Assembly: GCF_042660205.1 (NCBI RefSeq)
Contig: NZ_JBHSTQ010000002.1
Location: 1 to 64,000, forward strand
Direction of reading: 5' to 3'
Length of the DNA stretch: 64,000 bases
Source of the DNA: Sporolactobacillus kofuensis
Lineage (GTDB): Bacteria; Bacillota; Bacilli; Bacillales; Sporolactobacillaceae
Positions 53,712 to 62,944 of the stretch are shown in pieces (position 1 is the stretch's first letter; every line of letters starts with the position of its first letter). The notes below the pieces were generated by a model. That model ran no database searches. It was not told the DNA's origin and saw only the letters and a list, made by a program, of their open reading frames with translations. A program made the translations under genes and the position numbers.

Positions 53712-54599
53712 TTACTTAGTGTAGTTGATAATCAAATGCTGAACAGTAGCCGTGTTTGAAAATTTCACTGTTTTACCATTAATTTTGAACACCGTACCTG
53801 GTACATTTCCGAATTGAATGTTTAATGTTTGTACATTGGTTGCGTCAAAACGATAGGATTTCTTACCATTTGCCGCCACTGTACCTTGAGCAATAAGCTT
53901 ACTTGTTTTTGCGTCAGACGCCATGAACCAAGCCGGACGATCCGTCTTTGCCGTTACTGTAACAATGAATTTCTTTGCGCCGGATAAGGTATATGTGGTC
54001 GTAGAACCTTGTACCTTCTCCTGCTTCATTTTCTGTGTTGTAGATGAAGCGTCTGAAGAACTGCTTGATGTGTCCGAATTTTCCGAAGATGAGTTGCTAC
54101 TGGATGAAGTACTGCTCCCTTTATATTGTACCGCATTTCCATTGCTCTGATCTGCACTTGGATTGGTACGATTCCCTGCAAAATGCGTGACAAGAATGTA
54201 CACAATCATGAGTGCGATTAGTACAAATACAAGTACAATAGCTTTATTAACAAACGATGACCAATTGCTCGCGCGAACAGCATTACGTCGCAACGGTTTC
54301 GGCGTGCGATCTGCTTCACTCCCGTCAGGCGGCATCGTTCGCGATTCTACAGGTTGCCTATTAATACTAGGCATGTCGCTAGCATATTGTTCCGATAAAC
54401 TTTTGAAATCTAAGTCTACAGCCTCAGCATAGCTTTTTATAAAAGCTCTAGTGTAGAACTCACCAGGTAACTGGCTGAAGTCGCCTTCCTCGATTGCTTT
54501 GAGATAGCGCTTTTGAATTTTTGTTTCCTCTTGAAGAGCGTCCAGAGACAAGTTTTTCTGTTCACGGGCTTCCTTAAGAGCTTGACCAAGTTCACTCAA
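53712..54599 (-). CDS. rodZ: RodZ-like cell-shape protein (YmfM)
   Basis: RodZ links the MreB cytoskeleton to the membrane. The 295-residue product has a cytoplasmic helix-turn-helix (LGQALKEAREQKNLSLDALQEETKIQKRYLKAIE, about 4-37), a membrane helix (about 125-142), a serine-rich linker and an extracellular DUF4115 domain. I chose the TTG at 54599 because AGGTG is six bases upstream and the protein then begins MSELGQAL as in YmfM; a GTG at 54608 overlaps the binding site. Confidence 0.9.
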   Translation of the reverse strand: MSELGQALKEAREQKNLSLDALQEETKIQKRYLKAIEEGDFSQLPGEFYTRAFIKSYAEAVDLDFKSLSEQYASDMPSINRQPVESRTMPPDGSEADRTPKPLRRNAVRASNWSSFVNKAIVLVFVLIALMIVYILVTHFAGNRTNPSADQSNGNAVQYKGSSTSSSSNSSSENSDTSSSSSDASSTTQKMKQEKVQGSTTTYTLSGAKKFIVTVTAKTDRPAWFMASDAKTSKLIAQGTVAANGKKSYRFDATNVQTLNIQFGNVPGTVFKINGKTVKFSNTATVQHLIINYTK

Positions 54600-54614
54600 T
54601 CCTAACACCTGCCA

Positions 54615-55397
54615 TTATGAATTTGCATCAGGCCATGAAAAATCCTGGATATTCGGGATGCTCCCATATGTTGTTTCTTCTTTGCGTTGATTGCGGAGTT
54701 CGATAATAGAGTCAAACATTTTATTTGAAAACTTAGTTCCTCTCACAAAGGTATCCGGATGCTCAATAACCTTAGTGACAGGAAGCCTCATCAATTCACG
54801 ATAAGTGCCCAATGACTTTCTGACCTCATCCTTTGGGACAACGCACGATCCAATAACAAAAAGATGATTTTAGGTACGTTGATCCTTAGACAGTTCCGCT
54901 CGAACCGCCTGTTTCAAAAGTGTTGATGAGACAAACTGCCAGCGCTTATTAGCGGATACACTGGCTCTAAAGTTGACTCTGACTTACCAACTCTAGGAAG
55001 TCCTCAAATTCCGAGCAGAAGGTGGATCGGCATTTTAAACCATTCGGTCATAAACTCAACGAGAAACTAATTTCATCCCGTGAGAACCGAAATGTTTCAC
55101 ACTCACCGGTGTCCCTCTCGACGTATCGGCCATGACAAACAGCCAGTCTGTCACCTATGGTTGTCTGCCGTACTTTTGTCAGATGAGTGGTTTCCAATGA
55201 TGTTTAGACGGTAGAAATTCTTGATTCTGCAGATCATCACATGATGACACAAGTCATCCATGACGCTCGTCATCTACATCGTTTAGTGTTAAACTATTTA
55301 TTCCAAGTTTGCCAAGAAGTGAGGACACTTCACCAAGTAATCCTGGCCTGTTGTTATGTATTTCGTACTCAAGAGCCCATTCTTTACCGTCGAACAT
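54615..55397 (-). pseudogene. ymfK: ymfK (DUF3388) pseudogene
   Basis: The gene starts well (AAGGGGG, ATG at 55397, KEWALEYEIHNNRPGLLGEVSSLLG) but stops at a TGA after about 48 codons. Downstream, separate frames give GDRLAVCHGRYVERDTGE, GLPRVGKSES (the P-loop-like part), SHWALIRELMRLPVTKVIEHPDTFV and the C-terminal FDSIIELRN. At least four frameshifts or stops break the reading frame. The position between ymfJ and rodZ is that of intact ymfK in B. subtilis. Confidence 0.9.
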
Positions 55398-55712
55398 GAA
55401 GTGACCCCCTTCGCATCCACCTTTGTCACACATATCTTCTTGGCAAAATTTTAGAATGAAACGTCCAAACCCCACCTGTACGATCTAAGGAGTCTCGCAT
55501 CCTTTTCGCTCGAATTAATCATCCACAAAATCCAGAAAAATCATGTACAAATCAATACTCACGTTACTAATATTATCATATCTTTACTCTTTTAACGATA
55601 CGATAGCGAAAAAAAAGAGACACTACGGATCCAATACCTAAAGGTTAGGTCTTATGGACCAAATCCAGGTTTTGTTCCAGCACGTGCCTCTTCTTTTGTA
55701 TTAATGAAAGTC

Positions 55713-55750
55713 AAAAAATCATCATCAAACAAATTATTGTGATGATTTTA
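55713..55750 (-). terminator. Terminator overlapping the end of ymfJ
   Basis: On the minus strand AAAATCATCA..TGATGATTTTTT forms a 10-bp stem that includes the last codons of ymfJ and ends in a T-tract. It would separate ymfJ from the dead ymfK. Confidence 0.6.
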
Positions 55751-56000
55751 CAGGGTCCGAAGTCACCATTTTCATCATCAGTCGAGCAAGGACAAGACGT
55801 TCCGGTTCCGCAGCAACCGACCACAAGTCTTTAAGCACACGATCCTGATCATTTTTCGGATCAACATTTTCACTTAGATAGTCCCCGATTTTCTTTGCGA
55901 AACTCGTAATCGTGTCCTCGCTCATACCAAGGTTTTCTGCTTGCTCAACGCGATCGCCGAGAAAATCTTTCCACCGATTCCAGTTGTCAAAAATTGACAT
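55734..56000 (-). CDS. ymfJ: YmfJ, DUF3243 family protein
   Basis: The 88-residue product MSIFDNWNRWKDFLGDRVEQAENLGMS..KDLWSVAAEPERLVLARLMMKM matches the small helical DUF3243 family of spore-formers. The function is unknown. The ATG at 56000 follows AAAGGAGG; an upstream in-frame extension is not credible. It lies between ymfI and ymfK as in B. subtilis. Confidence 0.9.
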   Translation of the reverse strand: MSIFDNWNRWKDFLGDRVEQAENLGMSEDTITSFAKKIGDYLSENVDPKNDQDRVLKDLWSVAAEPERLVLARLMMKMVTSDPVKSSQ

Positions 56001-56071
56001 AACAATTCCTCCTTTTATCGAAATCTTTATTAGGTTTCCAAAGATCACGAATTTTAACCAAAAGAAGAATG

Positions 56072-56803
56072 TTAACAATACCACGCTCCATTGATTGACA
56101 CAATTTGACCACTGATGTAGCTCGCTTTGTCACTCATCAAGTACTTGATCAACGAGGCCACTTCATCAGGCTGAGCTAATCGGCCCATCGGAATCTCTTC
56201 TTTGACATATTCGATATCCTCAGGACTGAACAATTGCATCATCGACGTATCTACTGCACCTGGAGCTACAGCGTTAACTGTTATTCCGCTTGGTGCAACT
56301 TCTTGGGCAAGTGCTTTTACAAATGCATTCTGCCCTCCTTTGACCATTGAGTAAAGCACTTCCGTTGAGGCACCCTTCAACCCCCAAATTGAAGAAACCA
56401 ACACGATGTTTCCAGCTCTTGCTTGGATCATTGGTTTGATTAAGTCTTGCAGGAGACGAAACGGACTCGTCAGTTGCAGCTGGATCATTTTTTTTGTCGT
56501 CTCTAATGGTGTGTCTTGAAACAAGTTAATCTCACTAAATCCACTTGCGTAAATAACACCGGTCACGGGCTTGTCCATTTGCATCAGTAATTGATCCGGA
56601 CCCTTTTCACATGAGAGATCAGCCTGGAGACAAGTGAATGTCTGGCTTGGATAATTTTCTTGAAGTTTTTGCGCAAGCTTTTCAACAGCTTTTTTTGAAT
56701 TATTATAATGTAAATAGAGCGATGCACCGGCCTCTGCCAATGCTTCTGCAGTTGCACTGCCAATCGCACCGCTCGCACCTGTGATTAAGATTAATTTTTG
56801 CAT
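56072..56803 (-). CDS. ymfI: YmfI, SDR-family reductase (EF-P 5-aminopentanone reductase)
   Basis: A 243-residue short-chain dehydrogenase related to FabG, with TGASGAIG, the catalytic SS..YSMVK and a C-terminal NGAWYC. In B. subtilis YmfI reduces the 5-aminopentanone modification on elongation factor P to 5-aminopentanol. The assignment rests on the neighbourhood (spoIIIE side, ymfJ following) and the sequence; a generic FabG-like role cannot be excluded. The two peptidase-like genes ymfF and ymfH that precede it in B. subtilis are missing. Confidence 0.87.
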   Translation of the reverse strand: MQKLILITGASGAIGSATAEALAEAGASLYLHYNNSKKAVEKLAQKLQENYPSQTFTCLQADLSCEKGPDQLLMQMDKPVTGVIYASGFSEINLFQDTPLETTKKMIQLQLTSPFRLLQDLIKPMIQARAGNIVLVSSIWGLKGASTEVLYSMVKGGQNAFVKALAQEVAPSGITVNAVAPGAVDTSMMQLFSPEDIEYVKEEIPMGRLAQPDEVASLIKYLMSDKASYISGQIVSINGAWYC

Positions 56804-56844
56804 GGGAACAACTCCGATTTGGTTGACATTGGTTTATCCTTCTC

Positions 56845-59154
56845 TTAGCGTCCGCTCACTTCATCACTCTGTTTTGGCACAAGAACAGACCGTGGTTTGC
56901 TGCCTTCATAAGGCCCAACAATATGTCGTTCCTCCATGGCATCAATAAGTCGAGCAGCCCTTGTATAGCCGATTCGAAAACGACGCTGCAACATGGATAC
57001 ACTTGCAGTCTGCATGCCAACAACAAGTTGAACAGCATCATCAAAGAGCTCGTCCTCAACTTCTTCTTGAGGTTGCTCCGGCTGTTCGGTCGGAATCATA
57101 TCTTTTCGATAATTTGCTTTTTGTTGGCCAATTACATGGTGAACAACTGCTTCAACCTCGTCGTCAGAAAGAAATGCACCTTGTATGCGCACCGGTTTTG
57201 ATGCACCGATTGGCAAGAAAAGCATATCGCCTTTTCCCAGCAGCTTTTCCGCACCACCGGAATCAAGAATTGTACGCGAATCCATCATCGATGAAACGCT
57301 AAACGCAATCCGTGATGGAATATTGGCTTTGATGACACCGGTAATAATGTCAACAGACGGTCTTTGTGTCGCAATAATTAAATGGATTCCTGCCGCACGC
57401 GCCATTTGCGCAAGTCTAGTTACAGTCTCTTCTACATCTTTGGAAGCCACCATCATCAAATCAGCAAGTTCATCAATGATGACCACAATATAAGGCATCA
57501 ATGGTTGTTTTTCCTCATGCTCCTGATTAAACTTTCGCACAGCTTCATTATAGCTTTCCAAATTCCGTGTTCCGCTCTCAGAGAAAAGTTCATATCTCCT
57601 CTCCATCTCGCCCAGCACATTTTTCAATCCTTGTGCTGCTTTTGCCGGATCGGTTACGACCGGAGTTAATAGATGAGGAATACCATTATATACATTGAGT
57701 TCAACCATTTTAGGGTCGATCATGAAAAGTTTGACTTCACTTGGTTTGGTTCGCATCAATAGGGTAATAATAATACCGTTTATACAGACACTTTTCCCAC
57801 TCCCTGTTGCGCCTGCAACAAGCAAGTGTGGCATTTTATTTAGATCAGCAAGAATGGGTTCGCCCGAAATATCTCGACCAAGACCAATTGTCAATTTGGA
57901 ATATGCTCTTTTGGCATTTTTTGACTCTAATACTTCGCGAAGGCAAACCATAGCTACTTCTTGATTTGGGACTTCTATACCTACTGCCGATTTTCCAGGG
58001 ATTGGTGCCTCAATTCGAATATCTTTCGCCGCTAAAGCAAGTGCCAAGTCATCGCTAAGGCTGAGAATTCTGCTCACTTTTACACCGGATTCCGGATATA
58101 CTTCATATCTGGTTACCGCAGGTCCAAGATGCACTTCTTTAACTGTTGCTCGAACACCAAAACTTTCAAAGGTTCTTTCCAATGTTCGTACATTCTCAGC
58201 AATGTGTTTTCGTTCATTATTTTGAGCATTTTTCCCAGGCATGTGGAGCAACGATAACGACGGTAACTGATAATCTGCATTTTCAACAGGCAATTGGGTA
58301 AAATCCGGTGTCACCTCATCATCCTCATAGTCATCAACAGATAATTGCTTGCTATCCGTAGCCGGCGACACATCCATCGGGTCTAACGCTGTATCATTAA
58401 AATCATGGATCTCAGGTTCAACAGATCTTGTTTCCAGCGGATCTTGCACATCTTGTGGTTTTTCCTTATGTTGTTCCGGTTGACGATCTGAGGTAGGCTT
58501 TCTTTTACGTTCTCTTGAGAAAAGTCCGACAATCGATGCTTTCCCATGCGCCGCATTTTTTTTAATCGAACGGAAGAGCCCCCCAAATAATTTTTTCGTC
58601 ATGTCTCGGAGTGAATGTCCTGTAATAAGAATGACGGAAACCATAAATAAGAATGCAGTCATAAAATAGGTTCCTGTTGTTGAAAATAGGAAATAAAAAA
58701 AGGCAAACCCAACAGCCCCAATTAATCCGCCGCCAAGCCCTTGACTCGGAATCTCACCCGACAATTCTCCGCGAAACAATAAAAATGTGTTATAAATTAC
58801 TGAACGGTTTTGCCAAACATTTGCTTGTGAAAGAGACTCGAATAAGCGCACATGGCTGATCAACAGCAATGTAAAAGTGAGCAAATAAACGCCCGATAAT
58901 CTTCTCGTAAAAAAAACAGGTTGTTTTCTAAATAAAATATAGTAAACCGAGAGGACAAGGAAAAACAAAAGAAGTAGAACCCACCAGTCACCAGTAAATA
59001 GGCGTGCAGCTTCCTTAATCACTTCCCCGGCAACACCCAAACTGCTAATACCAATGCAGGTGAGCGCAAACATGCACAGTCCGCCTACTTCATAAATAAG
59101 GGTTTCTTTCCACCCTATACTCGCACGTGTTCGCTTTCTTTTTTTCTTTGCCAT
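56845..59154 (-). CDS. spoIIIE: SpoIIIE/FtsK DNA translocase
   Basis: SpoIIIE pumps the chromosome into the forespore across the septum. The 769-residue product has four to five N-terminal membrane helices (to about residue 185), an acidic linker, the alpha-beta motor with Walker A GATGSGKSV (near 450-458) and Walker B VVIIDELADLMM, and a C-terminal gamma winged helix (MLQRRFRIGYTRAARLIDAME) that reads SRS sites. It could also serve as the vegetative FtsK. It begins just upstream of ymfI. Confidence 0.96.
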   Translation of the reverse strand: MAKKKRKRTRASIGWKETLIYEVGGLCMFALTCIGISSLGVAGEVIKEAARLFTGDWWVLLLLFFLVLSVYYILFRKQPVFFTRRLSGVYLLTFTLLLISHVRLFESLSQANVWQNRSVIYNTFLLFRGELSGEIPSQGLGGGLIGAVGFAFFYFLFSTTGTYFMTAFLFMVSVILITGHSLRDMTKKLFGGLFRSIKKNAAHGKASIVGLFSRERKRKPTSDRQPEQHKEKPQDVQDPLETRSVEPEIHDFNDTALDPMDVSPATDSKQLSVDDYEDDEVTPDFTQLPVENADYQLPSLSLLHMPGKNAQNNERKHIAENVRTLERTFESFGVRATVKEVHLGPAVTRYEVYPESGVKVSRILSLSDDLALALAAKDIRIEAPIPGKSAVGIEVPNQEVAMVCLREVLESKNAKRAYSKLTIGLGRDISGEPILADLNKMPHLLVAGATGSGKSVCINGIIITLLMRTKPSEVKLFMIDPKMVELNVYNGIPHLLTPVVTDPAKAAQGLKNVLGEMERRYELFSESGTRNLESYNEAVRKFNQEHEEKQPLMPYIVVIIDELADLMMVASKDVEETVTRLAQMARAAGIHLIIATQRPSVDIITGVIKANIPSRIAFSVSSMMDSRTILDSGGAEKLLGKGDMLFLPIGASKPVRIQGAFLSDDEVEAVVHHVIGQQKANYRKDMIPTEQPEQPQEEVEDELFDDAVQLVVGMQTASVSMLQRRFRIGYTRAARLIDAMEERHIVGPYEGSKPRSVLVPKQSDEVSGR

Positions 59155-59324
59155 TGTTCACTTGCACCTCAACATTTTCATACGTATTCCAAGTATATTG
59201 TTCTTTTAATGTACTCTAATTAACTGTTTTTGGCAAAGCATGACCTATAGGACAACTCTGAGAACAATCAAACCGCGCCCCTTTAAAAATTGAGAAAAAC
59301 CGCGCAAAAATATCGCACAGTCCC

Positions 59325-59440
59325 TACTTCTCCAGGATGCTGTAGCTTTTGCGTTGCATTTGCTTTTGTCCGCTTCGCTTGCTTGCATCAACTAGGACGG
59401 TCCCATAGGCGTCTCTCATCTTCTCACTATGTTTTTATGC
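59325..59440. repeat. Dispersed intergenic repeat, copy C (degenerate)
   Basis: It contains TTTTGTCCGCTTCGCTTGCT, GGACGGTCCCATAGGCGTCTCTCATCTTCTCACTATGTTTTTA, which follows the end of copies A and B. It lies between rnjB and spoIIIE. Confidence 0.4.
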
Positions 59441-59466
59441 AAGTCGCGCATTTATTTCTTGCCTAC

Positions 59467-59513
59467 AAAAAAAGTGTCTCACAGTCATAAAATTGACTTT
59501 TGAGACACCTTCT
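59467..59513 (-). terminator. Terminator of rnjB
   Basis: On the minus strand GTGTCTCA-AAGTCA and TGACT-TGAGACAC pair over about 14 bp with a bulge and are followed by seven T, at the end of rnjB. Confidence 0.75.
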
Positions 59514-59515
59514 TC

Positions 59516-61183
59516 TTAAAATTCCATGATAATTGGCAGTATCATTGGACGGCGTTTGGTTTTATCAAAAAAGTAACGGCTTAGCGAATCACGAATTCCA
59601 CTCTTTAGCGATGACCACTCGGATACGTGCTGTGTCAATGATTTTGACAGCACTTCGGAAACAATATGATTAGCTTGATCGAGAAGATCTTCCGACTCCC
59701 GAACATATACAAACCCGCGAGTAATAATTTCAGGCCCTGCAAGAATTTTCTTTGTCCTTCTCCCCAGTGTTACAACAACAATGACTGTACCATCTTGGGA
59801 AAGCAAACGGCGGTCTCTCAACACAATATTTCCGACATCACCTACACCTAATCCATCAACAAGTAATTGACCAGCAGGAATAGAATCTGAAGATCTGGCT
59901 TCACCATTCGTAAACTCAACAACATCGCCTTTATCCAAAAGGAACGTACGACTTGCTGAAATACCCATTGATTCTGCAATATCTTGATGAGCCTTCATCA
60001 TTTTGAATTCACCATCAATAGGGATCACATACTTCGGACGGGTAAGTTGAAGCATCAGTTTTATATCTTCTTCAGAACCATGTCCTGAGACATGGACGTC
60101 CTTACCAAAGACCACTTGAGCACCTTCACTCATTAATTGATCAATCGCATGGGTAACTGTTGTTTCATTACTTGGCGTTAAAGATGCAGCATAAATAATT
60201 AAGTCATCTTCTTTGAGTCTCAACTTTTTATGCAAGTGATTGGCAAGGCCGGTTAATGGAGTAAGAGGATCTCCATCTGGACCACTCGTTAGAATTGCAA
60301 TATCTTCAGCAGGCTGTTTCAAAGATTTATCCCAGTTGATGAAAATATTCTTTGGGATATCAAGGAAACCGTTTTTCGCTGCAATTGAAATGACCCGATC
60401 TAAGAATTTTCCATCAATGGCCACTCTGCGGTGATGGCGTTCACAAGCATAAAGAAATTGTTGAATGCGATGAATGTTGGTTGCATGAATAGCAACGATT
60501 ACACGGGCATCTGCAGAATACAGAATGTGATTAAAATGATCTCCAATAATGGAATCCGATTGTGCTTTTCCCGGGAGTTCTGCATGTTTGCTATCTGATA
60601 GTAAGCAGAGTACGCCTTCATCACCAATTTCCGATATTTTACTTATGTCTGTGCGAATACCCCCAACGGGCGTAAAGTCAAATTTATAATCGCCAGAATG
60701 AACGATATAGCCTTGGGCTGTTTGAATTGCAAAGCCAACTGCATCAGGGACACTGTGATAGGTTCGAAAACATTTAATGATGTGTTGTCCGACTTTCAAG
60801 TCTTTATCCGGGTTCAGTGTACTAAATAAATCCCTCGGGTAACTCTCTCCCAATTTTCTCAGGCTTTCCCAAACCAGTGCTAGAGTGAATCTCGTTCCAT
60901 ATACCGGAACTTTCAATGTTCTGAGCAAATAGGGAAGTCCACCGATATTTGCTTGATGTCCGTGTGTGAGGAATAATCCTCGTATTTGATCACGGCGCTC
61001 AATCAAATAAGATACATCAGGAATCACAGTATCGACCCCAAGCATATCTTCATGGGGATGCATTAATCCCGCATCAATAATATAAATGTCATGATTCACC
61101 TCAATGACTGTCATATTATTTCCAATTTCGCCAACGCCGCCCATTGCATAAATTTTCACACTTTCTTTCTTGGCATGTGACAA
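59516..61183 (-). CDS. rnjB: Ribonuclease J2
   Basis: RNase J2 is a metallo-beta-lactamase/beta-CASP ribonuclease that pairs with J1. The 555-residue length and the MGGVGEIGNN start are usual. The motif 2 HxHxDH is degraded to H74-G-H76-Q-A78-N79, so two metal ligands are lost, as expected for weakly active J2 subunits rather than J1. GSEEDIKLMLQLTRPKYVIPIDGE marks the beta-CASP region. It starts with TTG, eight bases after AGGAGG. Confidence 0.93.
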   Translation of the reverse strand: MSHAKKESVKIYAMGGVGEIGNNMTVIEVNHDIYIIDAGLMHPHEDMLGVDTVIPDVSYLIERRDQIRGLFLTHGHQANIGGLPYLLRTLKVPVYGTRFTLALVWESLRKLGESYPRDLFSTLNPDKDLKVGQHIIKCFRTYHSVPDAVGFAIQTAQGYIVHSGDYKFDFTPVGGIRTDISKISEIGDEGVLCLLSDSKHAELPGKAQSDSIIGDHFNHILYSADARVIVAIHATNIHRIQQFLYACERHHRRVAIDGKFLDRVISIAAKNGFLDIPKNIFINWDKSLKQPAEDIAILTSGPDGDPLTPLTGLANHLHKKLRLKEDDLIIYAASLTPSNETTVTHAIDQLMSEGAQVVFGKDVHVSGHGSEEDIKLMLQLTRPKYVIPIDGEFKMMKAHQDIAESMGISASRTFLLDKGDVVEFTNGEARSSDSIPAGQLLVDGLGVGDVGNIVLRDRRLLSQDGTVIVVVTLGRRTKKILAGPEIITRGFVYVRESEDLLDQANHIVSEVLSKSLTQHVSEWSSLKSGIRDSLSRYFFDKTKRRPMILPIIMEF

Positions 61184-61318
61184 TGGGCATTCCTCCTATT
61201 AAATTGAGCAGTCATCGCTATTGACCCGAACTAATCATTGTTTTTATTATACCCAATCCAAATTGCAAAGTACAATTTTTTATCATTCAATTTTGCCAAT
61301 GTCCACCATTTGCGCGCG

Positions 61319-61960
61319 TTAGACAGATTTGCTTAGATCTATAGTTTTCAGATATGCTTCAGCAGATACAATTGCGCTCTGCAGTAATGCATCGGTGATC
61401 TGATCGATGACTAGGCTTGGTAGTTCATCTCCATTGAGTTGTTCAGGCAAATACGGTACGTGAATAAATCCGGCAAGTTTCGAACTTCTTGATTGCTTGA
61501 GTTGATGCATTAATTTATAAAAAACATGATTGCACACAAATGAACCGGCACTTTCAGAGAGCTCAGCAGGAATTCCTAATTGACGAATAGCGTTAACCAT
61601 GTCCTGGACAGGAAGCGTAGAAGTATAGTTCTCAGGCCCATCATTGGCAATTAACTGATTCTTCAAAATCACTCCTTCATTGTCCGGATTTTCGGAATCA
61701 CTTTTGTTCACTGCATAGATTTCCGGGTTAATCGCATGTCGGCCCCCTGCTTGTCCCACAATAATGATAACCTCAGGACAAATAACACGGACAGAAGCGA
61801 ATAACCGATCTGCCGCTTCGCTATACGAAACGGGAAGCTTGGTTGCAAAGAGTTCGACATGATCCGTTGCCTGTATCCCATCCAGACGTCTCACAGCTTC
61901 CCAAGATGGATTGAGATCACTTCCCCCAAATGGTGCGAAGCCGCCTAATAATACTCTCAT
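61319..61960 (-). CDS. pcp: Pyrrolidone-carboxylate peptidase (pyroglutamyl peptidase I)
   Basis: Pcp removes N-terminal pyroglutamate from peptides. The 213-residue product has the family start LLGGFAPFGG, the glutamate region GQAGGRHAINPEIYAVN, the catalytic cysteine in ESAGSFVCNHVFY and the histidine in GFIHVPYLPEQ. TGGAGG is eight bases before the ATG. It lies between rnjB and dapA, where B. subtilis has no such gene, so it is a local insertion. Confidence 0.95.
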   Translation of the reverse strand: MRVLLGGFAPFGGSDLNPSWEAVRRLDGIQATDHVELFATKLPVSYSEAADRLFASVRVICPEVIIIVGQAGGRHAINPEIYAVNKSDSENPDNEGVILKNQLIANDGPENYTSTLPVQDMVNAIRQLGIPAELSESAGSFVCNHVFYKLMHQLKQSRSSKLAGFIHVPYLPEQLNGDELPSLVIDQITDALLQSAIVSAEAYLKTIDLSKSV

Positions 61961-61984
61961 TCATGATTCCTCCAGATATACAAA

Positions 61985-62026
61985 AATTAAAGGTGAATAG
62001 AACCGATTGTGTTCTCATTCACCTTC
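61985..62026 (-). terminator. Terminator of the dapG-dapA operon
   Basis: On the minus strand AAGGTGAAT-GAGAAC and GTTCT-ATTCACCTT form a 14-bp stem with a 7-base loop and a TTTAATTTTTG tail, 14 bases after the dapA stop. Confidence 0.8.
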
Positions 62027-62039
62027 ATCTCTATTTCAT

Positions 62040-62939
62040 TTATTTGCTAATTCCTAAACTCAAACTTCTCTTTAAAGCTTGATATACATTTGTCAGTGAT
62101 GTATGTTCCTCTTCTGTGAGTTCCACCATTGGCAAGCGAACACTACCCACTGCAATGCCGAGATCATTGAGTAACGCTTTCACAGGTGCAGGACTCGGTA
62201 CTGCAAACAGTTCCCGCATGAATGGGAGCATCCTTTGATGCTGAATTGCTGCTTTTTCAATTTGACCGGATCTAAAGTTGTTCATCATCTGTTTCATTTC
62301 TGGAGCAATGACATGAGATGAAACGGAAATCACACCATGCCCTCCTATAGCAAGTATAGGTAGTGTGAGTCCGTCATCTCCGCTATATAAATGAAAATGC
62401 TCATCGGTTCCACTAATTATTTCAGCCATTTGATCTAAATCCCCACTTGCTTCCTTCACAGCTACAATATTTTCTAAATGTGAAAGTCGAATGATTGTTT
62501 CAGCAGAAATATTTACTTTAGATCGGCTTGGAATATTATACACAATGATTGGAACATCAACCTGTTCGGCAATCGCTTGAAAATGTGCATAGATTCCTGC
62601 CTGATTCGGCTTATTATAATAAGGAGCGACAACCATAATTGCATCTACGCCCAGCTTCGCAGCTTCTTTAGAAAGGGCAATGGAAGCACTTGTATTATTG
62701 CTTCCAGTTCCAACGATCACTTTAATACGTCCATCCACCACTCGAACTACATGTTCAAATAAAGCTAATTTTTCTTCTTGTGAAAGTGTTGGCGATTCAC
62801 CGGTTGTTCCGGCAACGACGACACCATCCGAACCCGTTTTGATCAAGTGTTCCAAAAGATCACTGGTCCTCTTTAAACTTACTTTTCCATTCTCATCAAA
62901 GGGGGTGACCATCGCAGTTAGTAATCGCCCAAAATCCAT
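62040..62939 (-). CDS. dapA: 4-hydroxy-tetrahydrodipicolinate synthase DapA
   Basis: DapA condenses pyruvate with aspartate semialdehyde, committing carbon to lysine, diaminopimelate and, in spores, dipicolinate. The 299-residue TIM barrel has AMVTPFDENGKV, GTTGESPTLSQEE, the tyrosine YNIPSRS and the Schiff-base lysine in VAVKEASGDL (about residue 161). GGAGTGA precedes the ATG. It starts five bases after dapG, forming an operon. Confidence 0.97.
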   Translation of the reverse strand: MDFGRLLTAMVTPFDENGKVSLKRTSDLLEHLIKTGSDGVVVAGTTGESPTLSQEEKLALFEHVVRVVDGRIKVIVGTGSNNTSASIALSKEAAKLGVDAIMVVAPYYNKPNQAGIYAHFQAIAEQVDVPIIVYNIPSRSKVNISAETIIRLSHLENIVAVKEASGDLDQMAEIISGTDEHFHLYSGDDGLTLPILAIGGHGVISVSSHVIAPEMKQMMNNFRSGQIEKAAIQHQRMLPFMRELFAVPSPAPVKALLNDLGIAVGSVRLPMVELTEEEHTSLTNVYQALKRSLSLGISK

Positions 62940-62944
62940 TTATC

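Larger units (their letters stand above)
59155..59515. other. Intergenic region between rnjB and spoIIIE
   Basis: It holds a degenerate copy of the dispersed repeat and the rnjB terminator (both listed). No trace of tepA, which lies here in B. subtilis, was seen. Confidence 0.5.

Noticed and set aside
55655..55735. A 26-codon minus-strand frame ending in KPGFGP after ymfJ
   Set aside because: It starts within the ymfJ terminator and has no binding site; it may be the tail of a lost gene but is too short to support.
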